Positions 51,543-62,180 of a stretch of 64,000 nucleotides of DNA are shown here, one piece after another. This DNA is from Prochlorococcus sp. AG-347-I15 (GTDB taxonomy: Bacteria > Cyanobacteriota > Cyanobacteriia > PCC-6307 > Cyanobiaceae), in contig QCBN01000005.1 in assembly GCA_003281585.1 (NCBI GenBank), positions 24,096 through 88,095 on the forward strand. The letters run 5' to 3'. Position 1 is the stretch's first letter; each line of letters opens with the position of its first letter. A program made the position numbers and the translations under genes. The notes under the pieces were generated by a model. It made no database searches. It saw only the letters and a program-made list of their open reading frames with translations, and was not told the origin of the DNA.

Positions 51543-52763
51543 ATGGAATATATGGCAAGTAATTTAAAGGTACAAAAACAATTAATTACCTCACAAAATA
51601 TCTTATTTATTCAAGACATTGACGGAGTTTGTATCCCTCTTGTTAAAAATCCAATGACAAGAGAGTTAGAATCAAAATATATTTATGCAGTAAAAGAATT
51701 TGCCGAGGAATTCTTTGTATTAACTTGCGGTGAACATGAAGGCCCTAGAGGCGTCAACAGAATAATAGAAAGGAGTATAGGTAGCACTACTGAGCCTAAA
51801 AACAAAGAGCTATATTTAAGAGGTTTAGCTGCCTGTGGAGTAGAATATCAAGACAGCGATGGTCAAATAAGTTTTGAAGGAGTCTTAGAAAAAGAACTAA
51901 ATTTTTTATCAAAAGTACCTAGTTTAATGAGACCAAAATTTAATTTCATAGTTAAGAATATTTTTCCTGAACTTAGCCAAGAAGATATCAATTTTCACGC
52001 AGTAAAATCAATATGTGAAACACGCTTCTCGCCAACGATTAATTTCAATAGTCTATTTGATTTAGTTCATACAGATTCAGATAAAAGAAAGCTTATTCAA
52101 GTTAGTTTTGAAAAAATGATGAATGAAATCATTTTAAAAGCTGAATCCGAAGGCTTAAAAAACTCATTTTTCCTTCATATTTCACCAAATTTAGGTAATA
52201 AAAATGGTAGTGAAATAATTAAACTTTCTTCTCAAGATGATATCGGATCAACAGACATACAACTACTTATTAAAGGAGCAGTTAAAGATTCTGGAGTTTT
52301 ATTTCTTTTAAATAAATTTATTGCTGATAAAACTGGTAAAGCTCCTTTTGGAAGAAATTTTAATTTTAGAAACTCTCCAAATTCTATTACGGAAAAAATT
52401 GATTTATGCAAAAGAACTATTCAAAAAGATGATATGCCTATGATTGTAGGAGTTGGTGACACAGTCACATCAAAAAAAAATAATGATGAAAAAAGTTATT
52501 TAAGAGGCGGAAGTGACAGATCTTTTCTAGAATTAATACAAATATTAGGTAATGAATTTGGGATTAAAAATAAAATAATTTTTGTAGATAGTAGTTCTGG
52601 TGAAGTTGAAAGACCCTCTACAAAAAAAACTGGTTTAATAGGGATCAGTGATGTTAATGACAACTTAAAGTTTGACATAGTTTTTACAAATGGTCCCAAA
52701 GAATACATAAGTTGGTTTATTGAACTTGCTAGTAAGAGATCAAACTTTAAAAAAAATAGTTGA
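51543..52763 (+). CDS. stpA: Glucosylglycerol 3-phosphatase-like (StpA/GgpP) protein
   Basis: NILFIQDIDGVCIPLVKNPMTRELESKYIYAVKEFAEEFFVLTCGEHEGPRGVNRIIE. Confidence 0.8.
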   Translation: MEYMASNLKVQKQLITSQNILFIQDIDGVCIPLVKNPMTRELESKYIYAVKEFAEEFFVLTCGEHEGPRGVNRIIERSIGSTTEPKNKELYLRGLAACGVEYQDSDGQISFEGVLEKELNFLSKVPSLMRPKFNFIVKNIFPELSQEDINFHAVKSICETRFSPTINFNSLFDLVHTDSDKRKLIQVSFEKMMNEIILKAESEGLKNSFFLHISPNLGNKNGSEIIKLSSQDDIGSTDIQLLIKGAVKDSGVLFLLNKFIADKTGKAPFGRNFNFRNSPNSITEKIDLCKRTIQKDDMPMIVGVGDTVTSKKNNDEKSYLRGGSDRSFLELIQILGNEFGIKNKIIFVDSSSGEVERPSTKKTGLIGISDVNDNLKFDIVFTNGPKEYISWFIELASKRSNFKKNS

Positions 52764-52803
52764 CTTTTTAATTTTCAAATGACAATTTATAAATAATAGA
52801 TTC

Positions 52804-53736
52804 ATGAAAGAAAAATTCCCCTCAATATATAAAGAACCTATAGAAACATTGCAAATTAACATAGGTTATAAATGCAATCAGGCTTGTAAGCATTGTCATG
52901 TCAATTCGAGTCCCCTAAGGACTGAAAAGATGTCCAATAAAATGATATCTATTATCCCAAAGATAATTGAAAAATACAAAATCAAGACTTTAGATATTAC
53001 AGGGGGTGCACCAGAACTGCACCCAGAATTTAAAAACCTAATAACCAGTTTGAGCACAAAAAAAATTGATATTATTGATAGGTGCAATTTGACAATTTTT
53101 TTTGAAGAAGGTTATGAAGATCTTCCTCAATTTCTTGCAAAGAATAAAGTGATAATTACTGCTTCGCTACCATGTTATGAAAAAAATAATGTTGATTTTC
53201 AGAGGGGGGTTGGGGTTTTTGAAAAAAGTATTAATGCCATAAAAATTCTTAATGATTTAGGCTATGGGAAGAAAGAAAATGAATTACAATTAAATCTTGT
53301 TTACAATCCTGTAAGCCCAATTCTTCCACCTTCACAGGAAATATTGGAGAAGGATTATAAAAAAATACTATTCGAAAAATACAATATCGTTTTTAATAAT
53401 TTATACACAATAACTAATATGCCAATAAATAGATATGAAGAATCTCTTAGAAGAGAAGGGAAACTAAATACTTATTACAAATTACTAAAAGAAAATTTTA
53501 ATGAAAAAAATTTAGAAAATCTTATGTGTAAAAAGACAATTAGCGTAAATTGGCTAGGAGAAATTTATGATTGTGATTTTAACCAACAGATAAATTTCCG
53601 AGAGAATAAAGGACCAAAGACACTTTTTGATCTATTGGATAAATCATTTAATTTTAACTACGGGGTAGCTGTAAAAGAACATTGTTTTGCCTGTACTGCA
53701 GGTGCAGGGTCAAGTTGTGGAGGTACTTTAAGTTAA
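52804..53736 (+). CDS. arsS: ArsS-like radical SAM protein (DUF3641 C-terminus)
   Basis: QINIGYKCNQACKHCHVNSSPLRTEKM; LDITGGAPELHPEFKNLI; C-terminal HCFACTAGAGSSCGGTLS. Confidence 0.83.
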   Translation: MKEKFPSIYKEPIETLQINIGYKCNQACKHCHVNSSPLRTEKMSNKMISIIPKIIEKYKIKTLDITGGAPELHPEFKNLITSLSTKKIDIIDRCNLTIFFEEGYEDLPQFLAKNKVIITASLPCYEKNNVDFQRGVGVFEKSINAIKILNDLGYGKKENELQLNLVYNPVSPILPPSQEILEKDYKKILFEKYNIVFNNLYTITNMPINRYEESLRREGKLNTYYKLLKENFNEKNLENLMCKKTISVNWLGEIYDCDFNQQINFRENKGPKTLFDLLDKSFNFNYGVAVKEHCFACTAGAGSSCGGTLS

Positions 53737-53742
53737 AAACTG

Positions 53743-54195
53743 CTAAACGCAATTAGGACAAATAGCTCTTACATTTAAAGAGGATTCAATTAATTTAAAA
53801 CCATTAATTTTTGCAGCAACTTTGCCTGCTTCTAAAACTTCGTCATTTTCGAATTCTTCTGTCCTTCCACACCTAATACAAATCAAATGATGATGGTCCG
53901 GTTTGTCGTTACTAAGCAATTCATATCTGTGTCCACCTTCACTAAGTTCTAATTCATGAAGCAACCCCATTTGTACTAAAAGTCTTAAAGTTCTATAAAT
54001 TGTTGCCAGTGAAACTTTGGAGCTTGTTTTAACTAACTTTTCATGAACCTCTTCAGCACTAAGATGCTTTCCAGAACCAATATTTTCAAATAAATTAAGA
54101 ACCTTTAGCCTCTGCGGAGTGAGTCTCTTCCCATCTTTATGTAAACCATCACCAAGAGGAGATGTAATGACATTGTATTGCGAGGATAAGGACAA
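53743..54195 (-). CDS. Fur-family metalloregulator
   Basis: RLTPQRLKVLNLFENIGSGKHLSAEEVHEKL; HHHLICIRCGRTEEFEN; CPNC. Confidence 0.92.
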   Translation of the reverse strand: MSLSSQYNVITSPLGDGLHKDGKRLTPQRLKVLNLFENIGSGKHLSAEEVHEKLVKTSSKVSLATIYRTLRLLVQMGLLHELELSEGGHRYELLSNDKPDHHHLICIRCGRTEEFENDEVLEAGKVAAKINGFKLIESSLNVRAICPNCV

Positions 54196-54305
54196 AATTA
54201 ACCAATGGCTATTCTCAATAATAACTCTAGATGAGAGTAAAACAACTTTTTAGTTTAAAATGTTTACTAAAGTTCTTCAAAATATTATGTTAGATGTAAC
54301 TTTAA

Positions 54306-54881
54306 ATGTTGATGATGAATGATCAAGAAATCTATTCTGATAAATTATCATCGAAAGTAAACGCCTTGCTAATTATTGATATTCAGGAAAAAATAATAAG
54401 ACCAGTTTTCAATAGAGATTCAATAATCAAAAACATCAAAAAGCTATTAAATGCTTACCAAATTTTAGAAGAAAACATTTTTATATCTGAACAGAATCCA
54501 CTCAAATTGGGGGTAACGATGCCTGAATTATTGCCCATAGCAGGATTTAGAAAATTTGAAAAAATGGATTTCAGCCTAGCTAAATTAGAAGAATTTTTAA
54601 AAGAACTTAAAAATAAAAAAATTAATAATTTGATAGTTTGTGGGATCGAAACGCATATTTGTATTCAACAAACAGTCTTAGATTGTTTACAAAAAGGATT
54701 TAAGGTTATTCTAATAACAGATGCTATGGGAAGTCGAAATAGGATAGATCATGAAATAGCATTACAAAGAATGACTCAGAGTGGGGGAATCTTAACAACA
54801 ACTGAATCAATGATTTTTGAATTATGCGAAACTGCGGATAGAAAAGAATTTAAAGAAATTAGAAATATAATAATGAGTTAA
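54306..54881 (+). CDS. Isochorismatase-family cysteine hydrolase
   Basis: NALLIIDIQEKI; NLIVCGIETHICIQQTVLDCLQKGFKVILITDAMGSR. Confidence 0.9.
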   Translation: MLMMNDQEIYSDKLSSKVNALLIIDIQEKIIRPVFNRDSIIKNIKKLLNAYQILEENIFISEQNPLKLGVTMPELLPIAGFRKFEKMDFSLAKLEEFLKELKNKKINNLIVCGIETHICIQQTVLDCLQKGFKVILITDAMGSRNRIDHEIALQRMTQSGGILTTTESMIFELCETADRKEFKEIRNIIMS

Positions 54882-54953
54882 TGAAAAAATAAGACTGGTT
54901 TGTTGTTTAGAGATAATTTAAAATTTTATTAGAGATAAATTTTTAAGGTTTAT

Positions 54954-55991
54954 TTGAATATGAAATTAGTTACTGAAAACTTCCTTCTGGCAATATCTAT
55001 TTTTTTTATTGGAACTTTATTCTCGATAATAATTTCTAAACTTTCAAAAATATTTTTTAAAAAGATTTCCAAAAGAACAAAAACAAATTTCGATGATTTT
55101 ATTTTTGAGGTGATCTCTGGAATTATAAAACCTATTGGTTTCCTCCTCTCATTTTATTTTTCAATTGACTATTTTTTTGCTGATGAAATAACTTTTATCT
55201 CTGTCTTATTGAATATTTTAAAATTATTTATATTAATAATCATCATAAAAGCTCTCAACAAAGTTTTAATAAGATCTTTAACAGAATCGACATCGAAAAT
55301 TAATGATTCCTCAATTATTTCGATGGTATCTTCACTAACTCCATTGATAAAAGCATTAACATGGACTATTGGCTCAATATTTTTCTTACAAAATATAGGT
55401 GTTCAAATGACTGCTATTTGGGCTTTATTAAGTGCAGGGGGAATTGGAGCAGGATTAGCTTTGAAAGATCCAGTTCAGGAGTTTTTTGAATATATAACAA
55501 TTTTGCTTGATAAACCTTTTCAAAAAGGTGAGTTTATAAAATCTGATGGAGTCCTCGGAATGGTTGAGAGAGTGGGAGTAAGATCCTCAAGGATAAGAAG
55601 TATTAATGGAGAAGTAATAGTAATGAGCAACAGTGCCCTAACAAATGGAATAATTTCAAATTACGCACAAATGGAAAAAAGGAGGTTAGTGCATAAATTG
55701 GGAGTTGTTTATGAAACCTCTCCAAAACTTATGAAATTGATTCCAATAATAATTAAAAAAATAGTTGAAGAGACAAAAGATGCGTCTTTTGATAGATGTC
55801 ATTTCACAGATTTCGGCGACTTCAGTCTTAATTTCGAACTTGTTTATTACATCCCAACAAATAATTATCTCGCTGCAATGGAAGCTCAACAATCTATAAA
55901 TTTAAGAATTATTGAGGAATTTGCGATTAATAATATAGAGTTTGCATTCCCAACTCAAACCTTAAATATTGAAAGTAACAAAGCCAAATGA
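54954..55991 (+). CDS. MscS-family mechanosensitive channel
   Basis: GGIGAGLALKDPVQEFFEYITILLDKPFQKGEFI; VRSSRIRSINGEVIVMSNSALTN. Confidence 0.9.
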   Translation: MNMKLVTENFLLAISIFFIGTLFSIIISKLSKIFFKKISKRTKTNFDDFIFEVISGIIKPIGFLLSFYFSIDYFFADEITFISVLLNILKLFILIIIIKALNKVLIRSLTESTSKINDSSIISMVSSLTPLIKALTWTIGSIFFLQNIGVQMTAIWALLSAGGIGAGLALKDPVQEFFEYITILLDKPFQKGEFIKSDGVLGMVERVGVRSSRIRSINGEVIVMSNSALTNGIISNYAQMEKRRLVHKLGVVYETSPKLMKLIPIIIKKIVEETKDASFDRCHFTDFGDFSLNFELVYYIPTNNYLAAMEAQQSINLRIIEEFAINNIEFAFPTQTLNIESNKAK

Positions 55992-56963
55992 TCTACAAAT
56001 CTCTTCACTTAAAATCCAGAGTTTTGAAGCCAACTCAGAATTATTTGCCTCATCACTAACCTTACTTTCAACTAATTTATGTTTTTTAAAAGATATAAGT
56101 TTATTACTTAAATGAACGTAGCCAATATTATTAAAATTTGAATCAAAAACAATTTCAGAAAGAATCTTACCAGCATTCTCTACTCTTTCAGAAATTCCTA
56201 AAATATTTTTTGCAACTTTAGAAAAAATAAAATATCCAGAGAGATTAAAACGTTTGCTATATCGAAAGAAACCTGAATCATCATTTGGTATTACGAGACC
56301 AGGCGCCCACGTAATTACAGAAGTTTTACTAGAGGATATTTTTAATTTTTTTTCAAGTTCTTTAGCAAACAAAATATTACATAACTTACTATTTTTATAA
56401 GATTCATCAGCATTAAAATTTATAAATTTACCAGTAACTTTCTTTCTGAAGTCAATTAGATTATTAAGCCCTGCTTTCTTTCCTATATTTCCTCCTGAGC
56501 TTTTAGGGTCGTGAACATCTGATGATGTAATAATGATTCTTGACTCTTTATTATCTCTAACAAAATCTTTTAAGACGTTAACCAAGTAAAAATGTGCAAG
56601 ATGATTTACAGCAAAAGTTAGTTCTATGCCTTGTTTTGATACTTTAGGGTAAGGAGAGCCTGTATATTGCAATCCTGCATTTAAAACAACCACATCTAAA
56701 ATAATCTTTTTACATATAAAGTAATTTTTTATTTTTTTAATATTCTTTAGATCTGAAAGATCACAATTTTCAATAATATTTAAAAATTTACTAAGGTAAT
56801 TTTTGTCAAAATATTTTTCAAGTGTTTTTAGAAATTCATTCTTTCTAAAATCGTTTTTTATTACAACATATAAATTATTCTTCATCTTTAGTAAATTAAT
56901 AACGGCAAAAAAACCTATGCCTGAATTACCTCCAGTGATTAAAATATTTTTATTTTTAACCAT
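55962..56963 (-). CDS. Short-chain dehydrogenase/reductase (POR-like subgroup)
   Basis: ILITGGNSGIGFFAVINLL; VLNAGLQYTGS; AVNHLAHFYLVN; YKNSKLCNILFAKEL. Confidence 0.85.
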   Translation of the reverse strand: MVKNKNILITGGNSGIGFFAVINLLKMKNNLYVVIKNDFRKNEFLKTLEKYFDKNYLSKFLNIIENCDLSDLKNIKKIKNYFICKKIILDVVVLNAGLQYTGSPYPKVSKQGIELTFAVNHLAHFYLVNVLKDFVRDNKESRIIITSSDVHDPKSSGGNIGKKAGLNNLIDFRKKVTGKFINFNADESYKNSKLCNILFAKELEKKLKISSSKTSVITWAPGLVIPNDDSGFFRYSKRFNLSGYFIFSKVAKNILGISERVENAGKILSEIVFDSNFNNIGYVHLSNKLISFKKHKLVESKVSDEANNSELASKLWILSEEICRSFGFVTFNI

Positions 56964-57187
56964 TTAAATTCCCATATATTTTTTAATCATAAAAAATAAA
57001 TATGATTTTTTTTGTTTTGTAATCTTATAAATTATTGTTAAAACACTGAAAACTTAGTCACTAGTAATTGAGTAATTTGATTATTATAAATCTACTCTCA
57101 TTACAAGTATTGGATGAAATATAAAAAACCGATCGCAGAAATAATAGCTTGTTCCATAAATTTTTTTAATCATAAGATTTATATTTA

Positions 57188-58471
57188 ATGTCAAAAGAAA
57201 GCATGCCAGATGTTCTTGTTTTGGGCGCAGGGCCTGCAGGCATGGCAATTGCATCAGCTTTAGGAAAGGAAAAATTAGATGTTGAAGTTCTCTCTCCAAA
57301 TGGACCAGATGAACCTTGGCCAAACACTTACGGTATTTGGGGGGAAGAAGTTGATCAACTTGGGCTTCAGGATTTACTTGAATACAGATGGAAGAATACT
57401 GTAAGTTTTTTTGGGCATGGCGCTTTAGAGGAACAGGACGACGAGAATAGAGCCACTGAGCATTCTTTAGATTATGGACTATTTGATAAAAAGAAACTCC
57501 ACAATTTTTGGTTTAATGAATGCAATAAGTCTTTTATTAAATGGCATCAAGGCTTTGCAAACAAAATACATTATGAAAAATATAAAAGCACAGTAACTAC
57601 AAAAGATGGCAAGACTTACTCTGCAAGATTAGTAGTAGATGCAACAGGATATGACCCTGTTTTTCTTAAACTAAAATCTTGCGGTCCTTTAGCAGTACAA
57701 ACTTGTTATGGGATAGTGGGTAATTTTAGTAAACCTCCGCTTAAAAAAGGACAGTTTGTATTAATGGACTATAGAAATGACCATCTTAATGAAGATCAAA
57801 GAAAAGAACCACCTACTTTCCTTTATGCCATGGATATGGGAAATGGAAAATATTTTCTTGAAGAAACATCTCTTGGTTTAGTAAATCCTCTAACAATGGA
57901 AAATTTAAAAGAGAGACTGGAGAAGAGACTATCTTATCGAAATATCTCTATCACAAGCATGCAACACGAAGAGCTTGGTTTGTTTCTTCCAATGAATATG
58001 CCAATTCCAGATTTCAAACAACAAATACTTGGATATGGTGGTGCTGCTTCAATGGTACATCCTGCATCTGGATACCTAATTGGTAATGTTTTAAGAAGAG
58101 CTCCACTTGTCGCAAAGGCAGTATCAGAAGCAATTAAAAACAAAAATCTTAGTACTTATCATATTGCTAGAAAAGGTTGGGAAACTTTATGGTCAAAAGA
58201 ATTAATTAGAAAGAAATCACTTTACCAATTTGGATTAGAAAAACTCATGAGGTTTGACGAAAAACTATTGAGAGAATTTTTTGGCAGTTTTTTCCAACTA
58301 CCTAAAAATCAATGGTATGGATTTCTAACTGATACTCTCTCCTTAAGAGAGATTGTATATGCGATGTGCATAATGTTTATAAAGGCTCCATGGAGTGTAA
58401 AGAAAGGTCTGATGATTATGCATGGTAGAGAGTTTAAAATGTTGCTTAGGATAATATTTCCAAATATATAG
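57188..58471 (+). CDS. crtL: Lycopene cyclase (CrtL family)
   Basis: DVLVLGAGPAGMAIASALGKEKLDVEVLSPNGPDEPWPNTYGIWGEEVDQLGL; GYGGAASMVHPASGYLIGNVL. Confidence 0.92.
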   Translation: MSKESMPDVLVLGAGPAGMAIASALGKEKLDVEVLSPNGPDEPWPNTYGIWGEEVDQLGLQDLLEYRWKNTVSFFGHGALEEQDDENRATEHSLDYGLFDKKKLHNFWFNECNKSFIKWHQGFANKIHYEKYKSTVTTKDGKTYSARLVVDATGYDPVFLKLKSCGPLAVQTCYGIVGNFSKPPLKKGQFVLMDYRNDHLNEDQRKEPPTFLYAMDMGNGKYFLEETSLGLVNPLTMENLKERLEKRLSYRNISITSMQHEELGLFLPMNMPIPDFKQQILGYGGAASMVHPASGYLIGNVLRRAPLVAKAVSEAIKNKNLSTYHIARKGWETLWSKELIRKKSLYQFGLEKLMRFDEKLLREFFGSFFQLPKNQWYGFLTDTLSLREIVYAMCIMFIKAPWSVKKGLMIMHGREFKMLLRIIFPNI

Positions 58472-58478
58472 TTTCAAA

Positions 58479-59186
58479 ATGAGGACAATACTTATAAGCG
58501 GAGCTAGTAGAGGTATTGGATTAAATATTGCTCATAAAGAATTAAAAGAAGGCAATAGAATTAGTGTTGGCATAAGAAATCTAGAATCACTAAAGGGAAG
58601 TGTTATTGATCCAAATATATGGCCAGAAGGGAGAATCATAATTAACGAATATGATGCATTAAACAAAATATCAGCCAAAAATTGGATAAGAAATACCGTA
58701 GATAAATTTGGAGGATTTGATTCAGTAATAAATTGTTCTGGAGTATTATCGAAAGTTCCTTTTTTATTCAAAGATGGCGATGAAGAAGATATTTTAAATA
58801 CACTAAATATCAACTTTTTGGCAATTTGGAATTTATGTAGGCTTTCTTGGGATCACTTATGCGCCTCAGGCAGAGGAAGAATTATTGTTTTAGTTTCAAT
58901 GAGTGGGAAAAGATCTAAAGGGGATTTAGCCGCTTATTCTTCCTCAAAGTTTGCTTTGATGGGATTATGCCAAACAATGAAAAATAAAGGTTGGGAGAAA
59001 AATATAAGGGTTTCAGCAATTTGCCCAAGTTGGGTAAATACAGAAATGGCTCAAAATATCTCTTCTCTAGACAAATCAAGCATGACACAACCTGAAGATA
59101 TTGCTGAAATATGTTCAACGATTCTGAAGTTACCTACCCAATCAGTTCCATTTGAAATTGCATTAAATTGTAATTATGAAATTTAA
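58479..59186 (+). CDS. Short-chain dehydrogenase/reductase
   Basis: ILISGASRGIGLNIAHKEL; AYSSSKFALMGLCQTM. Confidence 0.87.
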   Translation: MRTILISGASRGIGLNIAHKELKEGNRISVGIRNLESLKGSVIDPNIWPEGRIIINEYDALNKISAKNWIRNTVDKFGGFDSVINCSGVLSKVPFLFKDGDEEDILNTLNINFLAIWNLCRLSWDHLCASGRGRIIVLVSMSGKRSKGDLAAYSSSKFALMGLCQTMKNKGWEKNIRVSAICPSWVNTEMAQNISSLDKSSMTQPEDIAEICSTILKLPTQSVPFEIALNCNYEI

Positions 59187-59725
59187 CCTAAATTGAAAAT
59201 TAAGTAAGCCATTGAGAGCATCGCAATTGCAATAAATAAACCTTTTATTCGATTAGTTAATAATGAAAAAAGAGATAAATCTTCAGAAAAGTATCCGCCA
59301 AAACTACCTGTAACAAATAATATAACCATTGGTAGAGATGCCATTCCGAAAGAATAAGATATAGATTTTACAAATCCAAAATTTAAATAATTAAAAATAA
59401 AGGAACTTAATAAAAACAATAAAAAAGATGCAAATAGAGTAATGGAAACTTCAGCATCTAAAGTGTGAGGTAAGTTACCCTTTAATTCAAATTGCTTTTT
59501 ACATTCTCTAATTTGTCTTTTAGAAAACTTTAAATAACCAGTTTCAGGAATTCTTTGAGATTTATATTTTCTTAGTAATCTTGCTTCAAGAGTTTCTGGC
59601 TCCTTCGTCATAATTGATGTTAATAATTCATCTGGCTTCAATTTCTTAATTTTCTTTTCAAGATTATCCGTTTTCCCAATCCTATAAAGGTCTCCTACTC
59701 TAATGAGGTAAACATATCCCGACAT
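59183..59725 (-). CDS. GIY-YIG/MUG113-like domain fused to TM helices
   Basis: GYVYLIRVGDLYRIGKTDNLEKKIKKL then LEARLLRKYKSQRIPETGYLKFS; C-terminal half hydrophobic. Confidence 0.7.
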   Translation of the reverse strand: MSGYVYLIRVGDLYRIGKTDNLEKKIKKLKPDELLTSIMTKEPETLEARLLRKYKSQRIPETGYLKFSKRQIRECKKQFELKGNLPHTLDAEVSITLFASFLLFLLSSFIFNYLNFGFVKSISYSFGMASLPMVILFVTGSFGGYFSEDLSLFSLLTNRIKGLFIAIAMLSMAYLIFNLG

Positions 59726-59799
59726 TTGCGTTGTAAAATTAATTCTGTTCTTTCTTAAATAATACTAAAAGAATCAAGGAAATTTAAAGTTTTTACAAT

Positions 59800-60459
59800 A
59801 TGAAAAACGATATTTTATATTCATTTCGAAGATGTCCATATGCAATTCGTGCAAGATGGGCCCTGTTACTTTGTGAAATAAAAGTAGAGATAAGAGAAAT
59901 TGATTTAAAAAATAAACCTCTAGATTTTTTAAATAATTCAAAGACGAAAACCGTTCCATTACTGATTAAAAAAAATAGTGAAGTTATTGAAGAAAGTCTT
60001 GAAATCATCCTATGGGCTCTCTCAGAGTCAAAAAAGGAAAACATCAAATTAATTTATTTTCCTGAAAACAAAAAGGAAGATATTTTTAAATTAATTAATG
60101 AAAACGATAACGAATTCAAATATCATTTAGATCGATTTAAATATGCCACAAGATATAAGAATAGTGATGAAGATTTTCATTTCGCAAATGCGATTAAATA
60201 TATAAAGAGATGGAACGAACTTCTTGCAGAAAATAAATACTTTTTTGGAGATAGCCCCACAATAGCTGATTGGTCTATTTGGCCTTTTGTAAGACAATTC
60301 AAATTAGCTTGTGAAAGTCAAAAAAGAACAAATTATTTTGAATCCTCAACAAAAAAGTGGTTAGATTCATTTGAGAAAAATAGAGAATTTCAATCCTTAA
60401 TGTATAAATACGAATTATGGAAACCATATTCTAGGAAGAATTTTTTCCCATATAATTAA
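59800..60459 (+). CDS. Glutathione S-transferase-like protein
   Basis: LYSFRRCPYAIRARWALLLCEIKVEIREIDLKNKP; TVPLL; FFGDSPTIADWSIWPFVRQF. Confidence 0.88.
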   Translation: MKNDILYSFRRCPYAIRARWALLLCEIKVEIREIDLKNKPLDFLNNSKTKTVPLLIKKNSEVIEESLEIILWALSESKKENIKLIYFPENKKEDIFKLINENDNEFKYHLDRFKYATRYKNSDEDFHFANAIKYIKRWNELLAENKYFFGDSPTIADWSIWPFVRQFKLACESQKRTNYFESSTKKWLDSFEKNREFQSLMYKYELWKPYSRKNFFPYN

Positions 60460-60740
60460 CTTTCCAACAACTTCCTTTTCTCAATTATTCTTGCTAACTC
60501 CAAAAAATATCCTGCAGTCCTAAATTTGCCTATATTTTTTTCCTTAAAATCAATATCGCTTCTAATTTCTGCTGTCTCCGCCATAAGCAAATCTAATTCA
60601 TTTGATCCAAGACTATACAATTCACCAAGTTCTATTTCCCTTCCGAGTAAATGACTCCTAAACCACTTCCCTTTATTTTCTTGAGGTGGAATATCGTAGG
60701 GAGTAAATGACATTAAAATAAAACTTAAATCTTTTACCAT
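60456..60740 (-). CDS. Small conserved hypothetical protein
   Basis: 94-codon ORF overlapping the GST stop. Confidence 0.6.
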   Translation of the reverse strand: MVKDLSFILMSFTPYDIPPQENKGKWFRSHLLGREIELGELYSLGSNELDLLMAETAEIRSDIDFKEKNIGKFRTAGYFLELARIIEKRKLLES

Positions 60741-60750
60741 TCTAGAGTTA

Positions 60751-62139
60751 TTATAGAAACTTTTTCATCTCTACTTTATTAAAAATCAATGCAATAAAAA
60801 GAACTCCGAATGTAATTAGAGCACAAATTTCTGTCCAATAATCTAACCCAATTTTAGAAATCATTAATGGCGCAAGAACTGTGAATAGTCCCCCAGAAAG
60901 AATTAACTGAGCGAATAGCTGTTTTGATGTAAAAATTGGTAAAGTCTTAGAAATATTTTTAGGATCTGCAAGCCTTAAAAGAAGTAACCCAGAAGCTACT
61001 ACACCTGTAGAATTTCCAAACTCTATCAAACTTTTTTCAAACCAATAATCATCAAAAATAAAGAATGCGAAATAAGCAATGCAGATTAAATTCCAAAATA
61101 AACCGAAAATAGTAAACACTAAAATAAGTATCCAATTATCAAAAACAACTGCAATATCTAAACTCGCCATAGCTGTAAAAATCAATAAGTCTGTGGATAA
61201 AATACCAATCTCCCTTTGCAGAATATTTGATATAAATTCTGTATTTTTGGTTTTCTCTAAAATATATCTAATAAGGAGCGAACCTATAAGGATAAAAGGG
61301 AATACTGGTAGTGAAAAAATAATTTCCTTCGAAAGATCACCAAAAGAACTTGAAATATACCTTAAAAATTTAAGTAGTAAAAAACCAAAAGAAATTGCCA
61401 AGCCAGAGAATCCAAGATTTATTATAAAAATTCTTAAATCTGCAAAAATTCCTGTCTTATTTTTTTCATTTAGAGTATCTTTTTGTTCAAGAATTTCCTC
61501 GGTATCTGATAGGCCTAAAGTTCTCCCAAGAAAAATAAATATGCTACCCAATATTGAAGAGGATAAAAGACCCATTGTTGCCATAGCCAAACCAAGATCT
61601 AAACCATTTGGGAAACCTAGTTTATTAAAACTTTCACCGATTATTGATGCGGCTCCATGACCACCCTCAAAACCTACCTCTATTAAACAACCCATTAGAG
61701 GATTTGCATCCATAGATGGAGGCAGAAAGTATTTAACAACGAGTCCACCGACAAAAAATTGTCCGAAACCTAGTGAAAGAGCTAATAGAAATTGATTAAA
61801 AATTGGTTTAACTAGACCATTTATATTAGGGATAGGTCTTCCCATCATTAAAGTTGCGAAGACTAATGATAAAAGAGGAGTAGGAAAATTACTCCAAACA
61901 TTGATTGTTTCTTTTGGTAAAAAGTGTATCGCACCAAATGGGCCTAAAGATATACCTATAATTCCTGATATAACTGCAATCGGTAATCCAAATCTCTCAA
62001 GTTGAACAGCTAATTTAAATTTCCTTCCAAAAATCAACAAAAAAAATATAATTAATAATCCCAAAAAACTTATTAAGAGAGAATTTGAAAAAATATCTTT
62101 ATTTTGTAGAGAAAAAATATTCAAAGATTTCAAAAACAT
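60751..62139 (-). CDS. Sodium/glutamate symporter-like membrane protein
   Basis: FGLPIAVISGIIGISLGPFG; GFEGGHGAASIIGESFNKLGFPNGLDLGLAMATMGLLSSSILG. Confidence 0.83.
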   Translation of the reverse strand: MFLKSLNIFSLQNKDIFSNSLLISFLGLLIIFFLLIFGRKFKLAVQLERFGLPIAVISGIIGISLGPFGAIHFLPKETINVWSNFPTPLLSLVFATLMMGRPIPNINGLVKPIFNQFLLALSLGFGQFFVGGLVVKYFLPPSMDANPLMGCLIEVGFEGGHGAASIIGESFNKLGFPNGLDLGLAMATMGLLSSSILGSIFIFLGRTLGLSDTEEILEQKDTLNEKNKTGIFADLRIFIINLGFSGLAISFGFLLLKFLRYISSSFGDLSKEIIFSLPVFPFILIGSLLIRYILEKTKNTEFISNILQREIGILSTDLLIFTAMASLDIAVVFDNWILILVFTIFGLFWNLICIAYFAFFIFDDYWFEKSLIEFGNSTGVVASGLLLLRLADPKNISKTLPIFTSKQLFAQLILSGGLFTVLAPLMISKIGLDYWTEICALITFGVLFIALIFNKVEMKKFL

Positions 62140-62180
62140 ATAATTATCAATCTAAATTAATAATCAAAACTTTTCAAATA

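Noticed and set aside
59774-60047. ORFs antisense to the GST gene
   Set aside because: No family support and fully overlapped by a conserved CDS
61079-61660. 193-aa ORF antisense to the symporter gene
   Set aside because: Shadow ORF with Lys/Ile/Pro-rich low-complexity composition
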